Origin: Fusobacteria bacterium ZRK30
GTDB taxonomy: Bacteria; Fusobacteriota; Fusobacteriia; Fusobacteriales; Fusobacteriaceae
Assembly: GCA_024628785.1 (NCBI GenBank)
Contig: CP102404.1
Span: 310,001-374,000 of the forward strand
Direction of reading: 5' to 3'
Length of the DNA: 64,000 bases
In this document: piece by piece, positions 19,641 to 27,444 of the stretch
Layout: each line of letters starts with the position of its first letter
How positions within the stretch are numbered: position 1 is the first letter of the stretch
Position numbers and translations under genes: made by a program
Notes under the pieces: model-generated
What the model was told of the DNA's origin: nothing
Database searches by the model: none
Seen by the model: the letters and a program-made list of their open reading frames with translations, nothing else

Positions 19641-20300
19641 TTACTCACAATTCTTATAACTTTTAAGCACCTCATAAAATTTATATCTAGAAATACCTTT
19701 TCTAATATCCTTTCCAACCCTGTATTCTATTTCTTTACAAGTTTGAGCTACATTTAATTTTCGTTCTTTCCAAAGCTGATAATAATTATCAAAATTTATA
19801 ATTTCTATTTTTTTCCTTCCAAGTTTAACTCCTTTTGCTACAGCTCTCTCCCTTCCCTCTGAGGTCCTTCTTATAATTTTATTTCTCTCTTCTTCAGCAA
19901 CCAATAAAGCAAAATCAATGATCAAATCCCCCACTGATTCCATTATTTTATTTGTAAAACTTTTAATAGGAGAAATCTTCTTTTCCAAAAAATCCTCTAC
20001 ATATGGCATATCTAAGACAACTAACCTATGACCTTTTTCTAAGATACACTTTGTTATAAACTCTTTAGTCTCATCTCTGTTTCTTCCGAGCCTGTCTAAT
20101 TCTTTTATTATCACCCTGTGATAACCTAAAAAATCAGATAGATCTTTTAAAAGTAGGTCTAGCCCATTTCTTTTTAATGTTGTTCCTGTGTATTGATCTG
20201 TGTGAATAAACCTCTCTTCCACACCAAAATCCTTAAGAGCCTTTAACTGCCTATCCAAATTTTGGCTTTTAGTTGATGTCCGTGCATACCCAAAATCCAT
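19641..20300 (-). CDS. Serine recombinase (resolvase/invertase)
   Basis: 219 residues. The N-terminal catalytic domain has the nucleophile Ser in GYARTSTKSQNLDRQL, then IIKELDRLGRNRDET and the helix-E region EERNKIIRRTSEGRERAVAKG. The C-terminal DNA-binding stretch (LGRKKIEIINFDNYYQLWKERKLNVAQTCKE) completes a small resolvase. The start at 20300 is preferred to an earlier ATG (20318) because GGGGTGA precedes it. It may resolve multimers or invert DNA within the island. Confidence 0.88.
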   Translation of the reverse strand: MDFGYARTSTKSQNLDRQLKALKDFGVEERFIHTDQYTGTTLKRNGLDLLLKDLSDFLGYHRVIIKELDRLGRNRDETKEFITKCILEKGHRLVVLDMPYVEDFLEKKISPIKSFTNKIMESVGDLIIDFALLVAEEERNKIIRRTSEGRERAVAKGVKLGRKKIEIINFDNYYQLWKERKLNVAQTCKEIEYRVGKDIRKGISRYKFYEVLKSYKNCE

Positions 20301-20570
20301 TTTTTTATCACCCCACATTATTATCCAAAATTAAATAATTACTTAATTTTGAATTTTTTTGGTTTTTATAATAAGAGTATATCTATTTTTTTATTAAAAA
20401 TCAAGTATTTTTAGATTTTTTTCACTAATTGTTTCATCTTAAAACATATTAAATAGTTTAGTTTTTCAAAAAAATACATTTATAAGTTTAAAAATATATT
20501 AAAAGTAAATTATATAGTTTAAATTTACGTATATTTAACCAAAAAAATTTTTTTAAAAATTTTAAAAAAA

Positions 20571-20600
20571 TTGACATGTAATATCAAAGCTTGTTATAAT
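20571..20600 (+). promoter_or_regulatory. Consensus promoter of the 298-aa orphan gene
   Basis: TTGACA (20571-20576), an 18-nt spacer and TATAAT (20595-20600) match both hexamers perfectly. It ends a 330-bp AT-rich stretch (20301-20633) in which I see no gene. Confidence 0.85.
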
Positions 20601-20633
20601 TTCTATCATTTAGAAGATATGGAGGTTATATTT

Positions 20634-21530
20634 TTGGAAAAACTTATAAAGAGCAACCCAGAAAATTTAATAAGAGAACTTTTAACTAGTAAATATAATA
20701 CACTAGATAATGCATGCAAAATTTTAGAACTCGGTAGTAGCCAAGGTTTAAATAACAACCTCAAGAGATGGTCAAATCAAGAAGGCACCTTTAAAGCTTT
20801 TTATAAAATAATTTCAAAACTTCAATATAAAATCGAGTATCATGCTTTCCCAATATTACCTTCAGAATTTGATTATGAAAAATTTTCAAAACTATTGGAT
20901 GATGGAAAGTTTGCACAAGCTTCGAGATTAATAGATTTTGCATATAACAGCGAAAATCAATCTATATATACAGCAGAATATGCAGTACTTAGAAATCAGT
21001 TGGAAAATAGAAAAAGCTATGTTGAAAATAAGTATCGTATAATTACTACTTTTTCAGAAAAACAATTAAATTTTATAATTAAAACAAATAAATCTTTTGA
21101 ATTCACAAAAAATTTAGAGCTTATTGTAGATGGTTATTCTAAAATAAAGGATATTTTTGAAGATATAGAAAATATTATTGAAATTTCAAATGTAGACAAT
21201 AAAGAGGAAATTCAGAAAAAGTTTAGAGACGGATTTTTTGGAACTATTGGACATGAGGAAAATTATTTCGTAGAAAAAGTATTTGTCGATGATGAAGCTG
21301 TATGGGTAAAATTAAAGAATGGTAAAATGTATGATATTACATATTTTTTTGAAAAAAATTCTTTATTAAAATTTAAAGTAAGAAAAAATCAAACAAAATT
21401 AAAAATAGAATATTTAAATATTACAGATAATACTAATACTATCAACATGGTTAATTGTATCTATGATGGTAACCCATTCTTAGGTAAATATAATTATATG
21501 ACAAAAGAGCTAAAAAAAGTTAATTTTTAA
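20634..21530 (+). CDS. Orphan protein of unknown function, TTG start
   Basis: 298 residues, no recognised family. The first 130 residues are helical with a repeat-like DNA-binding or scaffold look (LIRELLTSKYNTLDNACKILELGSSQGLNNNLKRW); then comes a middle coiled region (LENRKSYVENKYRIITTFSEKQ). The C-terminal third is beta-rich (AVWVKLKNGKMYDITYFF...LKFKVRKNQTKLKIEYLNI). TTG at 20634 is chosen because GGAGG precedes it by 8 nt, while the upstream ATG at 20571-20580 overlaps the promoter. It is single, strongly promoted and strongly terminated within the island, a pattern common for cargo such as immunity or defence genes. That role is speculative. Confidence 0.7.
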   Translation: MEKLIKSNPENLIRELLTSKYNTLDNACKILELGSSQGLNNNLKRWSNQEGTFKAFYKIISKLQYKIEYHAFPILPSEFDYEKFSKLLDDGKFAQASRLIDFAYNSENQSIYTAEYAVLRNQLENRKSYVENKYRIITTFSEKQLNFIIKTNKSFEFTKNLELIVDGYSKIKDIFEDIENIIEISNVDNKEEIQKKFRDGFFGTIGHEENYFVEKVFVDDEAVWVKLKNGKMYDITYFFEKNSLLKFKVRKNQTKLKIEYLNITDNTNTINMVNCIYDGNPFLGKYNYMTKELKKVNF

Positions 21531-21584
21531 TAAAAAATTTCTAATCATTGTTGTATAGTTTATGGTTATCTCACATTTATTATA

Positions 21585-21634
21585 AACCTTTAAATTTATG
21601 TAAACTACAATTACATTAATTTGAAGGTTTTTTT
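21585..21634 (+). terminator. Terminator of the 298-aa orphan gene
   Basis: AACCTTTAAATTTATGTAA pairs with TTACATTAATTTGAAGGTT, almost perfect over 17 bp, and is followed by seven or more T. Confidence 0.85.
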
Positions 21635-21741
21635 GGTAAAATTTGAATCTGGGTTAAAAATGATACAATGTAAAAAGGATTTTTTAAAGTTATTAAGTAT
21701 ATATAATATGAAAATTTTTAAAATCTTTAGGAGGGATTTTC

Positions 21742-21903
21742 ATGAGTAAAAAAGAAGATAAAATTTTTAAAAGAAAAAAAATACCCGAACCTACTGACGG
21801 TCCTACTGGTCCTTTTTTTAGAAAAATATGGAAAGAGAATATGAAAAGGTTGTTAAAAGACTTTAATAAAGGTAATGAAGAATTTAAAAATAATAAAGAC
21901 TAA
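21742..21903 (+). CDS. Small basic protein (53 aa)
   Basis: The frame starts MSKKEDKIFKRKKIPEPTDG and continues with a Pro/Gly turn (PTDGPTGPFF) and a basic helix (RKIWKENMKRLLKDFNKGNEEF). AGGAGG lies 9 nt ahead of the ATG. No family is recognised. It lies between the orphan gene and the IS110 element. Coding is supported by start signal and composition only. Confidence 0.55.
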   Translation: MSKKEDKIFKRKKIPEPTDGPTGPFFRKIWKENMKRLLKDFNKGNEEFKNNKD

Positions 21904-21999
21904 CTATATGAAGTCAAGTAAAAATAGTTAATATATTTTTTAATTGGAATCCTAAAAAATTGCATTACAAAAAAAGTGAGACATTTTAATTTTTTTAAG

Positions 22000-23169
22000 T
22001 TAACTACAGATGAACTTTTCGCCTGTTTTTAATAAATGAAATATCACTCTTAATAATTTTTTAGCTGTATGACTCATGGCTACTAAGTAATGTTTTCCTT
22101 GAGATTTTTTTAAATATAAGTATTCTTTAAAAACAGGAACTCTTATACTAACTGTCCTAGCTGCTTGTAATAGTGCCCAACGAAGATATTTAGAGCCTCT
22201 TTTAACCATTCTAGCCATAGTTGCAGTATAATTGCCTGATTGATGAGTTGAAGGGTCTAATCCCGCGAAAGCTAATAATTTTCCAGAATTTGAAAAGTTT
22301 TTAACATTTCCAATTTCAGATAGAATAATGCTAGCTAAAACATAGGATATTCCTGGAATTGTTAATAATGGTGTTTTAGTTGCTATGACAGCTTCTTTTA
22401 TTTTTTTATCTAAAAGATCTATTTCATATTGGATGTTTTGGATTAGCCTTATGCTTTGTTGTAATTCAAAACCAATTGACCATTCGCTTGTACCGATAGA
22501 ATTAGTTGCAAGGATTTTAATTTCTTTAGCTTTTTCTTTACCATAGCGCCCATGAGAATTTTTAGATAAGATATTTGTTACCTTTGTTAAATGACCTTTT
22601 GAAAGATCTTTTACTGTAGGAAATTCTAATAATAAAGCATAAGAAGATTTTTGATGTATTGACCAAACTACATTACTTAGCTCAGGGAAAGCAAGATCTA
22701 ATATCCTTGTTACAGATATTTTTAACTTCCCGCGATGATTTACCAACCTATATCTATGTCTTGCTAGTGATTTTAACTCATTTATGTTGTAATCTATAGG
22801 TAGGTAGGAATTAGAATCATCGCTGAAAAGCATTTGAGCTATAATTTGAGCGTCAATTTTATCGGTTTTAGTCTTTCGAAGTGTCATAGCTTTACGATAA
22901 AGGTTTACAGCAAGCGGGTTAAATATTTTTAACTCCAGACTGTTTTTGCGAATGAAATTGATAATATTATTGCCATAATGCCCAGTTGATTCTATTCCTA
23001 CTTTTATATTGGAAAAATCATCAGAATATGAAGATAAAACATTTTTAAAAGTTGTAAACCCTTCAAAAGAATTTAGAAAAGAAAATTTTGTTTCAACTAT
23101 TTCTTTTGAAGAGTCAAAAATATAGCAATCATGTTTATTTTTAGCAACATCGATACCAACAAAAATCAT
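22000..23169 (-). CDS. IS110-family transposase (DEDD recombinase)
   Basis: 389 residues. The N-terminal RuvC-like DEDD domain has D in FVGIDVAKNKHD, E in GIESTGHYGNNII and D..D in KTKTDKIDAQIIAQML. The C-terminal Transposase_20 domain has LLTIPGISYVLASIILSEIGNV, LLAFAGLDPSTHQSGNY and the serine-containing end RMVKRGSKYLRWALLQAA. The ATG at 23169 follows AAGGAG; an in-frame GTG 9 nt earlier is less likely. The frame is complete. IS110 elements lack terminal inverted repeats, so the ends are not fixed by eye. Confidence 0.93.
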   Translation of the reverse strand: MIFVGIDVAKNKHDCYIFDSSKEIVETKFSFLNSFEGFTTFKNVLSSYSDDFSNIKVGIESTGHYGNNIINFIRKNSLELKIFNPLAVNLYRKAMTLRKTKTDKIDAQIIAQMLFSDDSNSYLPIDYNINELKSLARHRYRLVNHRGKLKISVTRILDLAFPELSNVVWSIHQKSSYALLLEFPTVKDLSKGHLTKVTNILSKNSHGRYGKEKAKEIKILATNSIGTSEWSIGFELQQSIRLIQNIQYEIDLLDKKIKEAVIATKTPLLTIPGISYVLASIILSEIGNVKNFSNSGKLLAFAGLDPSTHQSGNYTATMARMVKRGSKYLRWALLQAARTVSIRVPVFKEYLYLKKSQGKHYLVAMSHTAKKLLRVIFHLLKTGEKFICS

Positions 23170-23365
23170 AGTTACCACTCCTTAAATAATTTATTTGACG
23201 TTGTGCTCCATAAAAACTATGTTAACGTATCCTTGCTACATATAAAACATCGAGTGTTATCTAACTAATTAACAATTGAACATAGAACTATGGTTAGAGC
23301 CTTAATGAAATAGTCTAAGCTATAGGAGGAAGAACTAATCCACAGCGTCTATGTTAATTATATAT
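23170..23365 (-). ncRNA. Candidate bridge-RNA region of the IS110 element
   Basis: About 200 nt of non-coding sequence lies upstream of the transposase, between its start codon and the next gene. In IS110-group elements this left-end segment encodes the bridge RNA that pairs donor and target DNA. Local inverted segments exist (for example around 23280-23330), but I could not assign the two loops or the CT core by eye. The assignment rests on position and family knowledge. Confidence 0.4.
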
Positions 23366-23428
23366 TAAAAATTAAATAAACTAGAAATAGTGCTTATACA
23401 GTTCTATTTCATTATACAAGGAGGAAAA

Positions 23429-23701
23429 ATGGATTTTAAAGAAGAAATTCTTAAAGTAATTACTGGGCAATTAGATATTGAAAAAATTCTAGATAAGGTA
23501 GGTAGAACTTATGGAGCGATTCATAAAACACGACCGATAATATATGGTGGAATAAAGGGAGTCTTAATCTGGGATTATATTGTATGGAATGAGTTGACTT
23601 TTTTAGATGAAAATAAGAAAATAACAAGTTTAAAAACTAGTTTTTCAGATGAAGAAATGGAAAAAGAATTTAACTATCATTTAGAAAAATATGGGATTTA
23701 A
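23429..23701 (+). CDS. Hypothetical protein (90 aa)
   Basis: 90 residues. The protein begins MDFKEEILKVITGQLDIEKILDKVGRTYG, has a hydrophobic middle (GGIKGVLIWDYIVWNELTFL) and an acidic end. The ATG at 23429 follows AAGGAGG, so the longer frame beginning at 23390 is not used. It is followed by a strong terminator. Function unknown. Confidence 0.6.
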   Translation: MDFKEEILKVITGQLDIEKILDKVGRTYGAIHKTRPIIYGGIKGVLIWDYIVWNELTFLDENKKITSLKTSFSDEEMEKEFNYHLEKYGI

Positions 23702-23706
23702 ATTAA

Positions 23707-23742
23707 TAGGTATCTATTTAGTACCCAGATACCTATTTTTTT
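23707..23742 (+). terminator. Terminator of the 90-aa gene
   Basis: TAGGTATCT and AGATACCTA form a 9-bp stem followed by seven T. Confidence 0.85.
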
Positions 23743-23750
23743 AATTTACA

Positions 23751-24728
23751 TTAAATTTTCCTACTTTGCTCTAATATCGCCATCATGATTTCATTAAGAT
23801 CCTTACCTATATTCTCATAAACCATTTCTGTTTCACTAGCAGTATCTCTAAGAGCTTTTCTGGAGCTCTGTTTACCTCTCTCACTAAGATTAGTTTTTTT
23901 TATAGCAGCATTAAAAATATCACTTGAAATAACTTGACCAGGGTCTATAATTTTATTCATCATGAGGTTTTTCCACTTGATGTTTCCTGGATATTTTTCT
24001 TCTAAACATCTATTTAAATTCTCTATTTGGATTTTTATGCCTTCATCGATGCTTCTTTTATTAAATATCCCATTTGCTAAATAACTAGCGTATTTTCTTT
24101 TTATTTTCCCTAAGTCTAGTCTTAGAGATTTACCATCTAAAATATTAACCTCTTCTTTAAAGGCTATCTCTATTCTCATACGCCTTTCCAAGTTAGGGAA
24201 CTTATTTATAGTATCTTCATAACTTGACGCTTTACTTTCCTTAATCTTTATAGCCTGATTATAAATCATTACCCTCTTGGAAAAATTATTTGTGTTTGTG
24301 GTGTTGGTAAAAATTACTGTTTCTTTTTCATCTCTAACAATACTCCCATAATATTTACTATTTCCTGCTGGATTTGCCTTTTTTATAATACCTACTAAAC
24401 GGAATAATTCAAAATAACTGTTAAATGTCCTTCCTTCAGGCATATTAAAAGTAAATGGATAATCTATCCGTTTGGTATAAGCCTCTTGTATATGATAATT
24501 TTCAAAGATTCTAATCACATCATGTAAGACCATATCTACCTCTCTCTGTGTCTCTACTAAGTAAGCATTGTTGATAGGGTAAAAGAATTTAGGGAAACTT
24601 ATTACAAAAGAGCATTTATTTTCCTTGTATCCTAACTTGCTAATCCATTTAATATTTTCTTTAATATATTTTATTTTTTGTTCATCTAGGGGTCTCCCTA
24701 GTATAAGTCTGATATCTATTGTATCCAT
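23751..24728 (-). CDS. Plasmid/phage replication-type protein (tentative)
   Basis: 325 residues. The opening MDTIDIRLILGRPL and the conserved-looking KRIDYPFTFNMPEG resemble single-stranded-DNA replicon proteins of the gene II/X or Rep type, but no HUH motif pair is obvious. The C-terminus is basic and helical (SERGKQSSRKALRDTASETEMVYENIGKDLNEI). The gene is preceded by a 337-bp non-coding stretch, where a replication origin might lie. A protein of the island of unknown function is the safe description. Confidence 0.4.
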   Translation of the reverse strand: MDTIDIRLILGRPLDEQKIKYIKENIKWISKLGYKENKCSFVISFPKFFYPINNAYLVETQREVDMVLHDVIRIFENYHIQEAYTKRIDYPFTFNMPEGRTFNSYFELFRLVGIIKKANPAGNSKYYGSIVRDEKETVIFTNTTNTNNFSKRVMIYNQAIKIKESKASSYEDTINKFPNLERRMRIEIAFKEEVNILDGKSLRLDLGKIKRKYASYLANGIFNKRSIDEGIKIQIENLNRCLEEKYPGNIKWKNLMMNKIIDPGQVISSDIFNAAIKKTNLSERGKQSSRKALRDTASETEMVYENIGKDLNEIMMAILEQSRKI

Positions 24729-25065
24729 TTTATTACCTCCTAATTTTTTATATTCATGTTAGAAGTAAAATTAAAAATTACACAGTTTTTTATGTGTACC
24801 ACAGTATAGGGCATTAAAAACTCCCTGCAATCAGCAGGGAAATTATCTGATTTCAATACCGCATTAATTTATGTGGGTTTTTAATATAAAATTTTAATTT
24901 ACTTCGAGTAGCATGAGATGAAAAATTTTTCAAGTGTACTGAATAATATATATAATATTACCCCCTTCTTTTTGTCTTTAATCTTTCATTATCTTATATA
25001 TCTATTACCCTTATTACTATATATACTTATATCTTATAATTAAATATATGTTAGTTAAAAATATT
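24729..25065. other. Non-coding gap with a minus-strand terminator hairpin
   Basis: 337 bp without a gene. TCCCTGC (24822-24828) pairs with GCAGGGA (24834-24840); on the minus strand it is followed by GTTTTTA, so it can terminate the transcript of the gene ending at 25066. The rest is very AT-rich. It could hold an origin for the neighbouring replication-type protein, but no iterons are visible. Confidence 0.5.
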
Positions 25066-25803
25066 TTATAATTTACATTTTTTACTTTTCTTTTTACCTT
25101 TTAATATTTGATAGATCTCTTCTATGAGATCTTCCTGATTCTCATAACTTCTCTTGGTGAATCCCTTTTTAATCATAGTGAGAAGACTATCTAGTTGTTC
25201 TTTTTTATTATAAAAGCTATCTGGACTTGTATATATGAGTTCTTCTACTTTACTTAAACTTTTGATCTCTCCTTTTATATAACCTATAAATACCTCTCGG
25301 ATAAAACTTTCATTAATACCATCTTTGGTGAAAAGGCATATAGCTCTCTCTTTAATATTTTCATTTATATATTGAAAATAATCAGGTCCCACTATTTTAT
25401 ACAGCTTATAATACTTCCTATATAAAGATACATCTTTTGTACTTAATTCCATTGCTTTATATTCGATCTTAAACTCTCTTACATCCTCCTTATATTTACG
25501 AATCCCCTTTGATTCGTGATTAAACTCGGTATATTCTTGCCTTATAACTTCTAGAACTTCACCAACATATATTTTATGCTTTAAATCATGATCATCCAGT
25601 TTTAAATACTCACTGTTCTTTTGAGCCAAATAATAATTGTTCAGAATATAGTTATCCCTGGGGAAGAAAGATTTATTTTCAAAAGATTCATGGCGATCGA
25701 TTACACAGATCCCTTGATTTTTATCAATTCTCTTTATCGGCGTTATTTGTTCACGTATAATAGGATTAAAATATTCTTTTTTTGTTGCATCTATTGAGTT
25801 CAT
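25066..25803 (-). CDS. Hypothetical protein of the island (245 aa)
   Basis: 245 residues, charged, no recognised family. An N-terminal beta segment (KNQGICVIDRHESFENKSFFPRDNYIL) is followed by long helices (EVIRQEYTEFNHESKGIRKYKEDVREFKIEYKAM) and a basic tail GKKKSKKCKL. It is the same strand as the replication-type gene and may form an early transcript with it. Good ribosome-binding site (AGGAGAG). Function unknown. Confidence 0.6.
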   Translation of the reverse strand: MNSIDATKKEYFNPIIREQITPIKRIDKNQGICVIDRHESFENKSFFPRDNYILNNYYLAQKNSEYLKLDDHDLKHKIYVGEVLEVIRQEYTEFNHESKGIRKYKEDVREFKIEYKAMELSTKDVSLYRKYYKLYKIVGPDYFQYINENIKERAICLFTKDGINESFIREVFIGYIKGEIKSLSKVEELIYTSPDSFYNKKEQLDSLLTMIKKGFTKRSYENQEDLIEEIYQILKGKKKSKKCKL

Positions 25804-25879
25804 ATTTCTACACTCTCCTTTTTAAAATTTTTTATATGCATGGATATTTTGCTTAGTTGATTATCTTTTAAAAAATAAA

Positions 25880-25924
25880 AAAACCGAAAAAAATCCATCA
25901 GAATTAATGGAATCTTTTCGGCAT
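25880..25924 (-). terminator. Minus-strand terminator in the 25.8-26.4 kb gap
   Basis: CCGAAAA...TTTTCGG with an inner TCCAT/ATGGA stem; on the minus strand it is followed by TTTTTTTATTTTT. No minus-strand gene of normal size lies upstream, so it may terminate a small RNA starting within 25925-26340. Confidence 0.7.
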
Positions 25925-26173
25925 GTGTCTTTTATAAAAAAGGTCTCATGTAATGCCCTTGAGCCTAATATTATAGAATGGCTTCAAATTCATGAGTAAT
26001 ATTATTTTTTAATTTTGTATATATTTCATTATACAAATTATGATCACAAATTTCAATGCTTTTTCAAAAATTAAAGATCTCCTTATTCTATTTACCGACA
26101 TTCAAATAATTTTTTTATGTAAATTTTTGGATCTTCAGATTATTATAACTCCATATCAGAGGCACAAAAAAAC

Positions 26174-26285
26174 GTCGAATAATATATTAAATTCGCAAAT
26201 AATAGCACCCTGGAAATTATCCAAATCAAAGGAACCCACCGAGGTACTTCCCTGCAACTAAAATTATTCTATTCGACCTTTTTAA
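26174..26285. other. Possible structured RNA with terminal stem
   Basis: GTCGAATA (26174-26181) pairs with TATTCGAC (26270-26277) around about 90 nt of comparatively GC-rich sequence (CACCCTGG...CCGAGGTACTTCCCTGC). T runs follow on both strands (CTTTTT on plus, GTTTTTTT on minus). It lies in a 570-bp gap without a convincing gene. It resembles a small regulatory or copy-control RNA, but orientation and role are unknown. Confidence 0.4.
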
Positions 26286-26371
26286 ATAACATGCGAAGTT
26301 TAAAACTGTCAAAAATTAAATTAATAACTATATATTATAAAAGTGGAACATTATAAAAATGAGGTGATTTG

Positions 26372-26449
26372 ATGAACTGGGGAAAACTATTTGTTATTGT
26401 TGGTATAGTCCTAAGATATTTAGACGACGTATTTGATGAAAAAAAATAA
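26372..26449 (+). CDS. Small hydrophobic peptide, type I toxin-like
   Basis: 25 residues (MNWGKLFVIVGIVLRYLDDV...). There is one short hydrophobic helix and a charged C-terminus. It has a GAGGTGA ribosome-binding site and an immediately following intrinsic terminator. Size and layout match membrane-acting type I toxins, and a candidate structured RNA lies just upstream. No homology to a named toxin is recognised, and it might simply be a leader for the operon that follows. Confidence 0.4.
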   Translation: MNWGKLFVIVGIVLRYLDDVFDEKK

Positions 26450-26464
26450 ACCCGAAAATAATGT

Positions 26465-26490
26465 GACCTCCGTACGAACGGAGGTTATTT
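26465..26490 (+). terminator. Terminator after the small peptide
   Basis: ACCTCCGT (26466-26473) and ACGGAGGT (26478-26485) pair perfectly around ACGA and are followed by TATTTTAA. It separates the peptide from the Gp157 gene. Confidence 0.8.
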
Positions 26491-26551
26491 TAATGTTAAG
26501 AAGGAGTAAGAAATTTTAATGAGAGTAAATAGTATTGAGGGAGGAATAATT

Positions 26552-27046
26552 ATGAAATTATATGAGGCAAGAAATGCAATGGTCGATTCTTTGGATATCT
26601 TTCTAGAATCTGATCAAGATAACATGGATCAAGAGATGTATAAGGAAAATATGGAATATTTAAGAACTGAGTTAGCCAATAAAAGTTCAAATATAATTAA
26701 ATACATATTTAACATTAATTCAGATGTTTCAGGGATTAAAGAGGAGCTTGATAGATTAACTAAGCTTAAAAAGAGCAAGGAAAGTAAAATGAAAAATTTA
26801 AAGGGATATCTAGTCTCTACAATGGAGTCTCTTAACAAATTAAAGATTGAAACAGATTTAGGTGTATATGGTCTTCGACGGTCATCAAAAGTCGATATAT
26901 TCAATATAGACCTCATCCCAGAGGGGTATATTAGGGAGAAGAGAGAGGTTTCTTTTGACAAAAAATCTATAGGTGCCGATATAAAATCAGGAAAATTAGT
27001 TGAAGGTGCCAGAATAATTGAAAATTATTCACTCCAATTAAGATAA
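26552..27046 (+). CDS. Siphovirus Gp157-family protein
   Basis: 164 residues with the Gp157 layout: an N-terminal helix, central coiled coil (IKEELDRLTKLKKSKESKMKNLKGYLVSTMESL) and C-terminal core FNIDLIPEGYIREKREVSFDKKSIGADIKSG. Gp157 proteins occur in early regions of siphophages near recombination genes; in Streptococcus thermophilus one has been linked to phage resistance. The ATG at 26552 follows GGGAGG, and an upstream in-frame ATG (26519) lacks a site. It heads a plus-strand set running to the Rad52-like gene. Confidence 0.8.
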   Translation: MKLYEARNAMVDSLDIFLESDQDNMDQEMYKENMEYLRTELANKSSNIIKYIFNINSDVSGIKEELDRLTKLKKSKESKMKNLKGYLVSTMESLNKLKIETDLGVYGLRRSSKVDIFNIDLIPEGYIREKREVSFDKKSIGADIKSGKLVEGARIIENYSLQLR

Positions 27047-27064
27047 ATTAAATAGGAGGAATTT

Positions 27065-27364
27065 ATGATTAGGGTTAAATTTACAGATGAGATATTAAAA
27101 GAAATTTACAAAAAGGCTCAGCTAGAAGGCAGAGCTATATTGGGAATTATCTATTCTGAATATATTGGAATTTATTTTCCTCTAATAGAAACTCTAAATC
27201 CTAAAAACATATACTGTTCTGCTAACTTTATCTCTAAACTCCTAGATTTAGATAAGAAGATCATAGGTGATGAAGCTAATACTATCTATATGCAGTATGC
27301 CCCTTCTATCTTTAATTTCAAAACGTTTAGCATAGAGGAAAATGAAATTATAGCTGGTGTATGA
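27065..27364 (+). CDS. Hypothetical protein (99 aa)
   Basis: 99 residues, alpha/beta, no recognised family (VKFTDEILKEIYKKAQLEGRAILGIIYSEYIGIYFPLIE). It starts after AGGAGG 18 bp behind the Gp157 gene, so it is co-transcribed. A terminator-type hairpin follows before ArdC. Function unknown. Confidence 0.6.
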   Translation: MIRVKFTDEILKEIYKKAQLEGRAILGIIYSEYIGIYFPLIETLNPKNIYCSANFISKLLDLDKKIIGDEANTIYMQYAPSIFNFKTFSIEENEIIAGV

Positions 27365-27396
27365 CAAAATTATTTATATTGAATTTAACTTATGAA

Positions 27397-27425
27397 GAGA
27401 CTAGCCTTAGGGTTGGTCTCTTTTT
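27397..27425 (+). terminator. Intrinsic hairpin ahead of the ArdC-like gene
   Basis: GAGACTAGCC and GGTTGGTCTC form a 10-bp stem with two G-U pairs, followed by five T and 8 nt later the ArdC ribosome-binding site. It can terminate the upstream transcript or attenuate ArdC. Confidence 0.7.
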
Positions 27426-27444
27426 ACATTCTGGAGGTAATCAA

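Noticed and set aside
20571-20633. Upstream in-frame start for the 298-aa orphan gene
   Set aside because: It overlaps a perfect promoter, so it would precede the transcript; TTG at 20634 has GGAGG in place.
26040-26261. Plus-strand frame of 73 codons
   Set aside because: No start signal, poor composition, and it crosses the candidate RNA stem; not supported as a gene.
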